From: Candidatus Gallipaludibacter merdavium
Lineage (GTDB): Bacteria; Bacteroidota; Bacteroidia; Bacteroidales; Paludibacteraceae
Assembly: GCA_017694875.1 (NCBI GenBank)
Contig: JADIMG010000098.1
Span: 1 to 52,334, forward strand
Direction: 5' to 3'
DNA: 52,334 bases
The notes beneath the pieces were generated by a model. The model was given only the letters and a program-made list of their open reading frames with translations. It was not told the origin of the DNA and made no database searches. The translations under genes and the position numbers were made by a program. Positions within the stretch are counted from its first letter, which is position 1. Each line of letters starts with the position of its first letter. Shown here piece after piece: positions 1 through 8,361 of the stretch.

Positions 1-177
1 ACTATTGACGATAAGGTCATCAAAGACTTGTTTGGCGTGAGTGGTCAGGAACTTCAAGAAATCAGGACAGCAATAGCAGGGCTTCAAAAAGGTGAATTGA
101 TTATTAAAGACCAGATGGCTTTTGCCCTTGGCATGGGGAATAAGTATAAGAAAATTAATGTGACACATATGATTTAA
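1..177 (+). CDS. C-terminal end of an unidentified protein (5' truncated by the window edge)
   Basis: An open frame enters from the left edge and stops with TAA at 175-177, giving the last 58 residues of a protein. The tail is mixed charged and hydrophobic, contains the run LQKGELIIKDQ and ends in NVTHMI. A 'leave high, keep the gain' style ending of this sort is seen at the C-terminus of some P-loop ATPases, but I see no diagnostic motif and do not assign a family. It reads in the same direction as the defence cassette that follows about 330 bases later and could belong to the same accessory block. Its transcript probably ends at the hairpin at 326-369. Confidence 0.6.
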   Translation, partial: TIDDKVIKDLFGVSGQELQEIRTAIAGLQKGELIIKDQMAFALGMGNKYKKINVTHMI

Positions 178-325
178 GGCTCTGTGGGTTCTGATAGAAT
201 GAAATGAGTTTCTAAACTCTAAAGTGTTCGTATTGAACTCTTTTCTTTCCACCCCTCCGTCCTGCTATTTGGCAAAATTCAGCTGCTGTAGTAAATTTAC
301 ATCACTTACAGATTCTAAAACACAC

Positions 326-369
326 AAAAAAACGGGACTGCCATCATTACGATGACAATCCCGTTTTTC
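326..369 (-). terminator. Strong hairpin terminator, copy 1 of an exact 38-bp repeat (329-366)
   Basis: Arms AAAAACGGGA (328-337) and TCCCGTTTTT (359-368) enclose an inner stem CATC/GATG around the loop ATTAC. Read on the plus strand the stem has two C-A mismatches (338/358 and 341/355). In minus-strand RNA both become G-U pairs, so the stem is continuous, and it is followed by seven U residues (complement of 326-332). The hairpin therefore looks built for minus-strand transcription, that is, for clpB, although clpB now ends 2 kb away at 2406. It can also act on the plus strand after the gene ending at 177. Confidence 0.75.
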
Positions 370-451
370 TTTATAAATCACTCTTTGCTTTAGTTTTTTA
401 ATCGAGAATAGATGATATTTGTAGTTTTTCTGCAAAATAAGTCTTTAAATC

Positions 452-481
452 TTGGAATTGACGTGTTTTTTTGTACCTTTG
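452..481 (+). promoter_or_regulatory. Bacteroidota-type promoter of the ATPase/RloB cassette
   Basis: TTG at 452-454, a 19-nt spacer and TACCTTTG at 474-481 match the TTG-N19/20-TAnnTTTG promoter of the phylum. Transcription should start near 488, which rules out the longer TTG-initiated reading frame from 471 and supports the ATG at 507 as start of the ATPase gene. Confidence 0.75.
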
Positions 482-506
482 TTCCGAATTCCAAAACCAC
501 TTCGTT

Positions 507-1745
507 ATGATACTCAAAATTGAATTGGAAAACTTCTTTTCTATTAAAGAAAAAGTATGTGTGGATTTTTGTGCTGCCAATATCAAGACTGCTAGTAGCA
601 AGGCCCTCGCTGATAATGTAATGGATTGGAAGGGAACAAAAGTACTGAAGTCTATTGGATTGTTTGGGCAAAATGCAAGCGGTAAATCCAATATCATCAA
701 GGCGATTAAGTTTTGTTGCGCGATGGTGCTGGAGTCACATCTGCACAATGAAGGCACTATATTCAAATTTGTGCCTTTCAAATTTGACGGATATGACCAG
801 AAACCAAGTACATTTCTGATGAATTTGGTGTGCGAAGATGTTGAGTATGAGTATTCATTTACATTAACACGTACGGAAATACTCTCAGAAAGTCTTTTCT
901 ATTATCCCAATGGACGCAGAGCAAAACTTTTTACCCGTAATGGAGATAGCTATTCATTCAGTTCTAGTATTGTGCGTCCTAATGATGTGGTGGTGAATAC
1001 TAGTCGTAAGAATCTGTTTCTCAGTAGGGCAAGTTCCATGAACCGGGATTTTGCCAAAAAGCTGTATAACTATTTTAATGACAAATTCCTGTTGGGGCTC
1101 GTTGACAATGGCAACATAGAATTGACCGAAAAATATTTTGAGAAGTACAAAGAGCTTATTTTACGTGCATTGGCAATTTGTGACAGCGATATTTCTGATA
1201 TACGGTTGGCACATCAGTACATACAGGCGCCTTTGCCGATGATTGATAAAGACATGATTTCATTAAAGGAAATGCAGATGCATGAAATGGAGTTTCTGCG
1301 TTTCTTTACCAAACATCGCCATAATCCAGCAATTGAATTTGATATGAACACAGAAGAGTCGGATGGTACTCGTCATCTGTTTTATATTCTTTTGAGACTT
1401 TTGGATGTTGTACGCAATGAAAAGTCGTTGATGCTTGACGAGTTTGATGCGAACTTGCATACGCGCTTGGCGGATTTTATATTGGATTTAATACACGCAT
1501 CAACCAAATCACAAATCCTTTATGCATCTCACAATACCAATTTGATTGATGTGAAGCGCTTACGGAGAGACCAAATTGTATTTGTCAATAAGCGAACTGA
1601 TGGCTCTACTGAATTGTACAGCCTCTACGACTACAAAGATTTCCGTGAAAATATGGATGCAGAAAAAGGCTATATACAGGGCCGATTTGATGCCGTCCCA
1701 TTAGTCAATAGCTCCGTTGCTAATCTTAAAACCTTACTGCAATGA
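507..1745 (+). CDS. AAA15/OLD-like ABC ATPase, AbiLi-like component of a two-gene phage-defence system
   Basis: A 412-residue ATPase. From the ATG at 507 (MILKIELENFFSI, the usual beginning of this family) it shows Walker A GQNASGKS at about residues 54-61, an ABC-signature-like stretch ESDGTRH, Walker B with D-loop SLMLDEFDANLH, and the H-switch ASHNTNLID near the C-terminus. Such single-chain SMC/ABC-type ATPases act as sensors or motors in bacterial defence modules. The stop overlaps the start of the downstream RloB gene (ATGA at 1742-1745), so the two are translationally coupled. The pair ATPase + RloB-domain protein is the composition of the AbiL abortive-infection system. The trigger and the role of ATP hydrolysis are not known from the sequence. 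PARIS-type systems also pair such an ATPase with a Toprim protein and are the main alternative. Confidence 0.85.
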   Translation: MILKIELENFFSIKEKVCVDFCAANIKTASSKALADNVMDWKGTKVLKSIGLFGQNASGKSNIIKAIKFCCAMVLESHLHNEGTIFKFVPFKFDGYDQKPSTFLMNLVCEDVEYEYSFTLTRTEILSESLFYYPNGRRAKLFTRNGDSYSFSSSIVRPNDVVVNTSRKNLFLSRASSMNRDFAKKLYNYFNDKFLLGLVDNGNIELTEKYFEKYKELILRALAICDSDISDIRLAHQYIQAPLPMIDKDMISLKEMQMHEMEFLRFFTKHRHNPAIEFDMNTEESDGTRHLFYILLRLLDVVRNEKSLMLDEFDANLHTRLADFILDLIHASTKSQILYASHNTNLIDVKRLRRDQIVFVNKRTDGSTELYSLYDYKDFRENMDAEKGYIQGRFDAVPLVNSSVANLKTLLQ

Positions 1746-2305
1746 AATCACGAAGAGAAAAATCATCTCCCCGTAAAATGAAAAAAGTCTTTGTGGTATT
1801 TTGTGAGGGGGAAACGGAAGAATGTTATTTGAATTTTCTTAGAGCTACATATCGTTCGCCGATTAAAGTTATCCCAAGAATCAGTGGTGATAGTATCAAT
1901 GAACGAATTATACGTGAGGCTCAAAAGTCAGAACGTATTACTGATTCTGAGAAAATTACCACATTTGTAATGTATGATTTGGACAAGGCTGATATGAACG
2001 AAAGGTTAAAAGCTTTGGATGCTATTCATTTGTTTTCCAATCCTTGTGTGGAATTGTGGTTCTTGTTGCATGTGGTTGAACAACGTCAGGGATTGACAAC
2101 TGCTGCCGCAATTAAAGCACTTGTGAATGCGGGTGGGGTATGGATGAACTATAATAAGCCAATTTTGACACAGACTCAGCGTGCCTTCCTTTGGGAACAT
2201 CGCCTTAAAGCTATTGAACATGCCAAGGTGTTGAAAGAGAATACCAATCCTTCATCAACAATTTACAAGCTACTTGAATCGTTGGAACAATCTATAATGA
2301 AGTAG
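1742..2305 (+). CDS. RloB-family protein, AbiLii-like effector candidate
   Basis: A 187-residue basic protein with the RloB pattern: FCEGETEECYL near residues 20-30, an acidic YDLDKAD near residue 80, then SNPCVELWFLLHV. The spaced glutamate and DxD acidic residues resemble a Toprim catalytic site, as in OLD-family nucleases; that part is inference. It overlaps the upstream ATPase gene by four bases and has no promoter of its own, so both are made from one transcript. In this class of two-gene systems the second protein is the likely toxic effector, released or activated by the ATPase on infection. The reading frame is intact with all family motifs present, so the cassette is probably functional. 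Confidence 0.85.
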   Translation: MKSRREKSSPRKMKKVFVVFCEGETEECYLNFLRATYRSPIKVIPRISGDSINERIIREAQKSERITDSEKITTFVMYDLDKADMNERLKALDAIHLFSNPCVELWFLLHVVEQRQGLTTAAAIKALVNAGGVWMNYNKPILTQTQRAFLWEHRLKAIEHAKVLKENTNPSSTIYKLLESLEQSIMK

Positions 2306-2342
2306 TCTTGTGATTGTAACCTTAAAACACTTATCATAAACC

Positions 2343-2380
2343 AAAACGGGACTGCCATCATTACGATGACAATCCCGTTT
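2343..2380 (-). repeat. Copy 2 of the exact 38-bp terminator repeat, now directly after clpB
   Basis: Bases 2343-2380 are identical to 329-366 over 38 positions; similarity stops abruptly on both sides. The copies are 2014 bp apart and bracket the ATPase/RloB pair. This copy has the same hairpin but a poor U-tract on either strand (minus-strand continuation TTTTGG, plus-strand continuation TTTACAC), so it is the weaker terminator although it lies only 25 bases beyond the clpB stop. It would serve both clpB and the RloB gene. Confidence 0.85.
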
Positions 2381-2405
2381 ACACTAATTATTTATCTCTC
2401 TCATG

Positions 2406-4994
2406 TTAGTTTTCAAATCCCAGACCATCGCCTTTGGTGTCGATGCGGATAGGCTTTTGCGTGTTGACACTTTGTGAGATGATTGCCTTTGACAATTCAT
2501 TGAGCACATAGTGTTGGATGACACGTTTTACCGGACGGGCACCAAATTGCGGGTCGTAACCTTTTTCGGCAATGAAGCGCAGGGCAGACGGACTTACTTC
2601 CAGATGAACACCATTGTGAGCCAATTGCTTTTTGATGTGGTCAATCTGCAATTTGACAATCTGTTCAATCTCGTTTTCACTAAGCGGGGTGAACATGATC
2701 AGCTCGTCAATACGGTTGAGGAATTCCGGACGGATGGTCTGCTTCAACAATTCAAATACCTCTTGTTTGGTCTTTTCAATCACTTCGTTGCGGTTGCTGT
2801 CGGTGAGGCCTTCAAAACGTTCCCTTATCAACTGTGAACCCAAGTTGGAGGTCATGATGATAATGGTGTTCTTGAAGTTGACCGTACGGCCTTTGTTGTC
2901 GGTCAGACGTCCGTCGTCAAGCACTTGCAGCAGCACATTGAATACATCAGGGTGTGCTTTCTCGATTTCATCGAACAAAACGACGCTGTAAGGTTTCCTA
3001 CGGATGGCTTCGGTCAGCTGTCCGCCTTCGTCATATCCTACATATCCCGGAGGCGCTCCGATGAGTCGGGTGGCGCTGAATTTTTCCTGATATTCGCTCA
3101 TATCAATACGCGTCATCATGTTCTCATCGTCAAACAGGTATTCTGCCAACGCCTTGGCCAATTCTGTTTTACCCACACCGGTGGTACCGAGGAAGATGAA
3201 GGAACCGATAGGACGTTTCGGGTCTTGCAAGCCCGCACGGCTACGACGCACGGCATCGGCTATAGCGGTAATGGCCTCGTCCTGACCAACGACACGCTTG
3301 TGCAACTCTTCTTCCAAATGGAGCAGCTTGTCCTTTTCGCTCTGCATCATCTTGCTTACTGGTATGCCTGTCCATTTGCTTACTACGTCGGCTATATCGT
3401 CGGCATCGACTTCCTCTTTAATCATGGCTTTGCCGTGTTGCATAACGGACAGCTTTTCCTTGTTTTCTGCAATGCTGCGCTCTGCCTCCTTGATTCGGCC
3501 GTATCTGATTTCAGCCACTTTGCCGTAATCGCCTTCACGCTCGGCGCGGTCGGCTTCGTATTTCAGTTGCTCAATGTCAATCTTGGCCTGCTGAATCTTG
3601 TCGATCAGCTCTTTTTCGCTCTTCCATTGTGCACGCATGCCTTTGCTCTCTTCCTTGAGTTCGGCAATTTCCTTGTTGAGTGCATCCAATTTGGCGGTAT
3701 CGTTTTCACGCTTGATGGCTTCACGTTCAATTTCCAATTGCTTGATGTTACGTTCCACATTGTCCAATTCTTCCGGCACGGAGTCAACTTCCAGACGGAG
3801 TCGGGCTGCGGCCTCATCCATCAGGTCGATGGCCTTGTCGGGCAAGAAACGGTCGGAGATGTAACGGCTTGACAATTCAACTGCAGCAATGATGGCGTCG
3901 TCTTTGATACGCACTTTGTGGTGGTTTTCATAACGTTCCTTCAATCCACGCAGAATGGAAATGGTGCTGGCCTCATCAGGTTCTTCTACCATAACCGTTT
4001 GGAATCGACGTTCCAAAGCTTTGTCCTTCTCAAAATATTTCTGGTATTCATTGAGAGTGGTGGCACCAATAGCTCTCAGTTCGCCACGTGCCAAGGCAGG
4101 TTTCAGAATGTTGGCGGCATCCATGGCGCCGTCGCTTTTGCCGGCTCCTACCAAGGTGTGGATTTCATCGATGAAAAGGACGATTTCACCATCAGACTTG
4201 ATGACTTCGTTGACAACCGATTTCAACCTTTCCTCAAATTCGCCTTTATATTTTGCACCGGCAATCAGTGCACCCATATCAAGGCTGTAAATTTGTTTGG
4301 ATTTCAGGTTTTCAGGCACATCACCGCGCACAATACGATGGGCAAGCCCTTCAGCGATGGCTGTCTTACCAGTACCCGGCTCACCAATCAGGATAGGGTT
4401 GTTTTTGGTACGACGGCTCAAAATCTGCAATACACGCCTGATTTCCTCGTCACGACCGATAACTGGGTCCAATTTGCCGGAACGGGCTTTCTCGTTCAGG
4501 TTGATGGCATATTTGCTCAAGGATTGGTAGGTGTCTTCAGCGGTCTGCTGGGTTACCTTACTTCCTTTACGCAATTCGCTGATGGCCATGCGCAATTCCT
4601 TTTCGTTCATGCCTGCATCTTTCAATATCTGTGATGCCTGGCTCTTTTCGGTCAATAGGGCAAGCAGTATGTATTCGATGGACACATATTCGTCTCCGTC
4701 CTTTTTGGACATATCTTCGGCTTTCTGGAGGGCTCTGTTGGCGTCGCCGCTCAAATAGGGCTCTCCGCCGCTTACTTTCGGCAATCCGTTAATCACGCTA
4801 TCGAGGGCGGCACATACTTGTTCGCTACGTATGCCGGTTTTGTTACACAGAAAGTGCATTACATCTTCACCCGCATCGAACAGCGAACGCAGGATGTGAA
4901 CAGGTTCGATGGCCTGGTTCTGGTTGCGTTGTGCAATGTTCACCGCACCTTGTACGGCTTCTTGCGCTTTAATGGTAAATGCATTGAAGTTCAT
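2406..4994 (-). CDS. clpB: ClpB disaggregase (Hsp100 chaperone)
   Basis: An 862-residue protein of full ClpB length. It has an N-terminal Clp_N double repeat starting [13 protein letters not shown], a first AAA+ domain with Walker A GEPGTGKT at about residue 204, a long coiled-coil middle domain (about 410-525), a second AAA+ domain with GTTGVGKT at about residue 601, and the C-terminal D2-small domain. ClpB works with DnaK/DnaJ/GrpE in the cytoplasm to pull proteins out of aggregates using ATP. It stands alone on the reverse strand. A sigma-54-like promoter element 80-120 bases upstream is shared with the grpE-dnaJ operon in this window, in line with joint stress control. Confidence 0.97.
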   Translation of the reverse strand: MNFNAFTIKAQEAVQGAVNIAQRNQNQAIEPVHILRSLFDAGEDVMHFLCNKTGIRSEQVCAALDSVINGLPKVSGGEPYLSGDANRALQKAEDMSKKDGDEYVSIEYILLALLTEKSQASQILKDAGMNEKELRMAISELRKGSKVTQQTAEDTYQSLSKYAINLNEKARSGKLDPVIGRDEEIRRVLQILSRRTKNNPILIGEPGTGKTAIAEGLAHRIVRGDVPENLKSKQIYSLDMGALIAGAKYKGEFEERLKSVVNEVIKSDGEIVLFIDEIHTLVGAGKSDGAMDAANILKPALARGELRAIGATTLNEYQKYFEKDKALERRFQTVMVEEPDEASTISILRGLKERYENHHKVRIKDDAIIAAVELSSRYISDRFLPDKAIDLMDEAAARLRLEVDSVPEELDNVERNIKQLEIEREAIKRENDTAKLDALNKEIAELKEESKGMRAQWKSEKELIDKIQQAKIDIEQLKYEADRAEREGDYGKVAEIRYGRIKEAERSIAENKEKLSVMQHGKAMIKEEVDADDIADVVSKWTGIPVSKMMQSEKDKLLHLEEELHKRVVGQDEAITAIADAVRRSRAGLQDPKRPIGSFIFLGTTGVGKTELAKALAEYLFDDENMMTRIDMSEYQEKFSATRLIGAPPGYVGYDEGGQLTEAIRRKPYSVVLFDEIEKAHPDVFNVLLQVLDDGRLTDNKGRTVNFKNTIIIMTSNLGSQLIRERFEGLTDSNRNEVIEKTKQEVFELLKQTIRPEFLNRIDELIMFTPLSENEIEQIVKLQIDHIKKQLAHNGVHLEVSPSALRFIAEKGYDPQFGARPVKRVIQHYVLNELSKAIISQSVNTQKPIRIDTKGDGLGFEN

Positions 4995-5078
4995 AGTTCT
5001 TATATTGGTTTATGTTTGTTATTATTCTTTTTATTGGCCCGCTTGGCTGTTGTGCCATGGACGTGCGATAGTGGTTTT

Positions 5079-5118
5079 GCAAAATGTGCACCAATGCGAA
5101 ATATAAGACAAAATGACA
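5079..5118 (-). promoter_or_regulatory. Candidate sigma-54 promoter and upstream palindrome of clpB
   Basis: On the minus strand TTGGTGCACATTTTGC (complement of 5079-5094) carries GG and GC dinucleotides exactly 12 bases apart, the -24/-12 spacing of sigma-54 promoters. Eleven bases upstream lies TGTCATTTTGTCT (complement of 5106-5118), matching 11 of 13 positions of the palindrome found upstream of grpE. No TAnnTTTG element is visible in front of clpB. The predicted start near 5068 leaves a leader of about 73 nt. The rest of the gap up to 5244 shows nothing I recognise. Confidence 0.55.
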
Positions 5119-5244
5119 TATAAATATTTGATAATGAGCTGTGTTGTGTAAAAATGGCAGATAATTGAAGCGGTAAAGGCGAGGGGAAAATGGCAAGTTC
5201 GGCCATATTGTCCCATGTGGTAGTGGAGCAGGGGAGGCGGGTGA

Positions 5245-5276
5245 TTTGCCGTTGTGGGTAGCATTTGCTACTTTTG
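5245..5276 (+). promoter_or_regulatory. Promoter of the DUF4861 gene
   Basis: TTTG at 5245-5248, a 20-nt spacer and TACTTTTG at 5269-5276 match the phylum's housekeeping promoter. The start codon at 5306 lies about 23 nt after the expected transcription start. Confidence 0.75.
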
Positions 5277-5305
5277 TAGCTGATAACTTATAGATTAGTG
5301 GAAAA

Positions 5306-6529
5306 ATGAACAAGAAGTATTTTTTGGCAATGGCTATGCTGCTGCCTCAATGCCTTATGGCGGCATCTTTCAACATTTATCTTACCAACCCGACAAATTT
5401 GGAAAAAACGGATGAACCAGTCGTGCTGCAACTGGATGAGTATGAGCAAATCAAACCGGAGCAACGTGCACAATTGGCGGTGTTTCTGGGTAAGGAGCAG
5501 ATATGCTCCCAACTGGATGACCTGAACGGGGATGGCGTGGCTGATGAACTCGCATTCTTGGTGGATCTTGGTGCCAATGAAACACGGAAAGCGACAGTAA
5601 AGACTATTCCAGACAGCAAACGCAAGGAATTTCTGCGTGAGGTGAACGCCCAAATGTGGCGGAAGGATAAGGGAAAGAAGACAATGTATCCTGTAACGGA
5701 AGCCTCTTCTACCAAAAATGACATGTACAACCAGATGCACCACCACGGAGTGGCTTGGGAATCGGACATTATGGCCTATCGCATCTATTTTGACAACAAA
5801 CAGACCATTGACGTGTATGGCAAAAAGAAACGTCAGTTGGAACTGGAGGCTTGCCGCTGGTATCCGAACGATGAACAACTGGCTGCCGGATTTGGTGATG
5901 ACATTCTGCGTGTAAGCGGAAGTGTGGGGGTAGGGGCTGTGAAGCCTTGGAATGGAAAGAAATCGGTTCATATTACCGAATTCGACAAGAGAACACAACG
6001 CATTGTTTCACAAGGACCATTGCGCACAATATGTGAAATAAGTGTGGAGGGGTGGAAATATGAAAACAAGTCCATTGACATGACGGTACGCTATACGATG
6101 TATGCCCGCCATCGTGATTGCCAGGTGGATGTGTTTACGTCTGTGCCGGTCGATACACTGGTAACGGGTGTACAGAAAATCAAAGGAGCTGAATTATATG
6201 AATCGGCTGATATGGTAGGTGCTTGGGGAACGGACTGGCCCGTAAACGATACGGTGAAATATGCCAAGGAAACAGTGGGTATTGCTGTGTATATGCCGGA
6301 AAAACAAGCTGTGAGACAAGCACAGGACAAAGTGAACAACCTGCTGTTTTTCTCCAATTCACCGGAGAAGCCGACGCGTTTCTATTTGACAACCGTATCG
6401 ATGAAGGAAATAGGCAACCCAATCAACAATGCACCATTGTTCTTTGCCTATATGGATAAATGGAAAGCCAATTGCAGCCATCCGATTATAATAAGTGAAA
6501 AGAAACTTGTCTCAACGGCTGAAAATTAG
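5306..6529 (+). CDS. Secreted DUF4861-family protein
   Basis: A 407-residue protein starting with a signal peptide (MNKKYFLAMAMLLPQCLMAA, cleavage expected near residue 20), so it is exported to the periplasm or surface. The remainder fits the DUF4861 family: an N-terminal beta-rich part with a DLNGDGVADELAF segment that looks like a calcium-loop-type motif, and a central MHHHGVAWESDIMAYRIYF block. Members are common in Bacteroidota and often lie in loci for plant or host glycan breakdown, but no glycosidase or SusC/D genes are nearby here, so a substrate cannot be named. It is a single-gene unit with its own promoter; its stop codon abuts the -7 box of the next gene. Confidence 0.8.
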   Translation: MNKKYFLAMAMLLPQCLMAASFNIYLTNPTNLEKTDEPVVLQLDEYEQIKPEQRAQLAVFLGKEQICSQLDDLNGDGVADELAFLVDLGANETRKATVKTIPDSKRKEFLREVNAQMWRKDKGKKTMYPVTEASSTKNDMYNQMHHHGVAWESDIMAYRIYFDNKQTIDVYGKKKRQLELEACRWYPNDEQLAAGFGDDILRVSGSVGVGAVKPWNGKKSVHITEFDKRTQRIVSQGPLRTICEISVEGWKYENKSIDMTVRYTMYARHRDCQVDVFTSVPVDTLVTGVQKIKGAELYESADMVGAWGTDWPVNDTVKYAKETVGIAVYMPEKQAVRQAQDKVNNLLFFSNSPEKPTRFYLTTVSMKEIGNPINNAPLFFAYMDKWKANCSHPIIISEKKLVSTAEN

Positions 6530-6537
6530 TACCTTTG
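6507..6537 (+). promoter_or_regulatory. Promoter of the phosphofructokinase gene, lying across the stop of the previous gene
   Basis: TTG at 6507-6509, a 20-nt spacer and TACCTTTG at 6530-6537. The -33 box is inside the 3' end of the DUF4861 gene and the -7 box begins directly after its TAG (6527-6529). Transcription should start near 6544 with a leader of about 34 nt. Confidence 0.75.
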
Positions 6538-6577
6538 CGGCTGATTATTTCACTTAAACTAATAAACTTTTTAAGGT

Positions 6578-8230
6578 ATGGAAAAAAGCCCGTTGCAAAT
6601 TGCACGTTCGAGCTATCAACCCAAATTGCCCGGTGTGCTGAAAAACAATGTGCTCCTTGTAGAAGGAGAAGCTACCCAATCGGTGGCAGACCAAGAAGAT
6701 ATTAAAAAACTCTTCCCTAACACTTATGGGATGCCTTTGGTAACTTTTAAGGAAGGTGAACGCAAAGAATATCCACAAGTAAATGTAGGTGTGATTCTTT
6801 CCGGTGGACAGGCACCTGGCGGTCATAACGTAATCTCAGGTCTTTTTGACGGATTGAAGAAACTTAATCCAAAGAACCGTCTGTTTGGTTTTCTGGGAGG
6901 CCCAAGCGGACTGGTTGACCATAAATACATTGAACTGACCAAGGATATTATTGACGATTACAGAAATACCGGTGGATTTGACATTATCGGTTCGGGACGT
7001 ACAAAACTGGAAGAAACAGAACAATTTGACAAAGGTATTGAAATCTGCCACGAATTGGGAATCAAGGCTATCGTTATTATCGGTGGTGACGACTCCAATA
7101 CCAATGCTTGTGTTTTGGCTGAATACTATTTGCAGAAAAAGACCGGCATTCAAGTTATCGGCTGTCCGAAAACTATCGACGGCGACTTGAAAAATGAAAT
7201 GATTGAAACATCCTTCGGATTTGATACAGCTTGCAAGGTTTATTCAGAATTGATTGGTAACATTCAGCGTGATGCCAATTCGGCAAAGAAATACTGGCAC
7301 TTTATCCGCTTGATGGGCCGTTCTGCTTCTCATATCACTTTGGAATGTGCATTGCAGAGCCAACCAAACATCTGCATCGTATCGGAAGAAGTGGAAGCCA
7401 AGAACATGACACTGAATGATGTGGTTGATTCAATTGTAAAAGTGGTTGTTGACCGTGCCGACCATGGTTTGAACTTCGGTACCGTTTTGATTCCTGAAGG
7501 TCTTATTGAATTTATTCCGGCTATGAAGAAACTGATTGCCGAGCTCAACGACCTTTTGGCTGACAACGAAGAGTTCAACGCATTGGAAACCAATGACGAA
7601 AAACGTCAGTATGTGAAGGCCAAACTGACTCCGGAAAGCCGCGTGGTTTATTCTGACCTTCCTAAAGATATTGCACGTCAGTTGACTTTGGACCGTGACC
7701 CTCATGGTAATGTACAAGTATCGTTGATTGAAACGGAAAAACTCCTTATTGCAATGGTTGCCAAGAAATTGGCCATCCTTAAAGGTGAAGGCGTTTATAA
7801 AGGAAAATTCTCGACCATCAGTCACTTCTTCGGATATGAAGGTCGTTGTGCCATCCCTTCCAACTTTGATGCCGACTATTGCTACTCATTGGGTTATACG
7901 GCTGCAGTGCTGATTTCTGAAGGCAAAACAGGTTACATGTCATCGGTACGTAACTTGACCGCTCCTGCTGACCAATGGATTGCCGGTGGTGTGCCTATTA
8001 CAATGATGATGAACATGGAACGCCGTAACGGAAAAATGAAACCGGTTATACAAAAAGCTTTGGTGCGTCTGGATGGTGCTCCTTTCAAATATTATGCTGC
8101 ACACAGAGATGATTGGGCCAGCTATTCACAGACTTATATCTATCCGGGTCCTATACAATATTTCGGACCGGCAGAAGTTTGTGATTTGCCAACGCATACG
8201 CTGATGCTTGAACAAGGAAAATTGAAATAA
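6578..8230 (+). CDS. Pyrophosphate--fructose-6-phosphate 1-phosphotransferase (long-form PPi-PFK)
   Basis: A 550-residue protein of the long PFK clade. It catalyses the reversible step fructose-6-phosphate to fructose-1,6-bisphosphate using pyrophosphate. The PPi/ATP-binding loop reads [11 protein letters not shown] from residue 76, the phosphate-site motif is GGDDSNTNA (aspartate in place of the GGDGS of ATP enzymes, the usual mark of PPi use), and the catalytic motif is [18 protein letters not shown] binds the sugar phosphate. Length and motifs match the enzymes of Bacteroides and of plants. It has its own promoter and a hairpin terminator. In an anaerobe it saves ATP in glycolysis. Donor specificity is inferred from the motif only. 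Confidence 0.93.
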   Translation: MEKSPLQIARSSYQPKLPGVLKNNVLLVEGEATQSVADQEDIKKLFPNTYGMPLVTFKEGERKEYPQVNVGVILSGGQAPGGHNVISGLFDGLKKLNPKNRLFGFLGGPSGLVDHKYIELTKDIIDDYRNTGGFDIIGSGRTKLEETEQFDKGIEICHELGIKAIVIIGGDDSNTNACVLAEYYLQKKTGIQVIGCPKTIDGDLKNEMIETSFGFDTACKVYSELIGNIQRDANSAKKYWHFIRLMGRSASHITLECALQSQPNICIVSEEVEAKNMTLNDVVDSIVKVVVDRADHGLNFGTVLIPEGLIEFIPAMKKLIAELNDLLADNEEFNALETNDEKRQYVKAKLTPESRVVYSDLPKDIARQLTLDRDPHGNVQVSLIETEKLLIAMVAKKLAILKGEGVYKGKFSTISHFFGYEGRCAIPSNFDADYCYSLGYTAAVLISEGKTGYMSSVRNLTAPADQWIAGGVPITMMMNMERRNGKMKPVIQKALVRLDGAPFKYYAAHRDDWASYSQTYIYPGPIQYFGPAEVCDLPTHTLMLEQGKLK

Positions 8231-8255
8231 TTTTCTGTTAGCAGTTTTCTAAAAC

Positions 8256-8294
8256 AAGGCAATTATCCTGAAAAAGGATGGTTGCCTTTTTTAT
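8256..8294 (+). terminator. Terminator of the phosphofructokinase gene
   Basis: Stem AAGGCAA/TTGCCTT with a second inner helix ATCC/GGAT, followed by a run of T (8287-8292) on the plus strand. Confidence 0.8.
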
Positions 8295-8302
8295 GGATAA
8301 TA

Positions 8303-8337
8303 AATAAGGCAAAGCATATCAAACGCTTTGCCTTATT
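8303..8337 (-). terminator. Terminator of the acyltransferase gene
   Basis: A perfect 13-bp stem, AATAAGGCAAAGC (8303-8315) with GCTTTGCCTTATT (8325-8337), nine-base loop, 25 bases beyond the stop of the reverse-strand acyltransferase. The U-tract is weak. Confidence 0.65.
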
Positions 8338-8361
8338 GGAAATATGGTGTCATGCAGCCGC

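Noticed and set aside
471-506. N-terminal extension of the defence ATPase from 471
   Set aside because: It would begin with TTG inside the -7 promoter box; the family start is the ATG at 507.
2925-3872. A 315-codon plus-strand frame opposite clpB
   Set aside because: It is the antisense shadow of clpB codons, rich in Phe/Leu/Cys, with no family motif. Similar long shadows lie opposite hydG (15263-16258) and the OmpA/PD40 gene.
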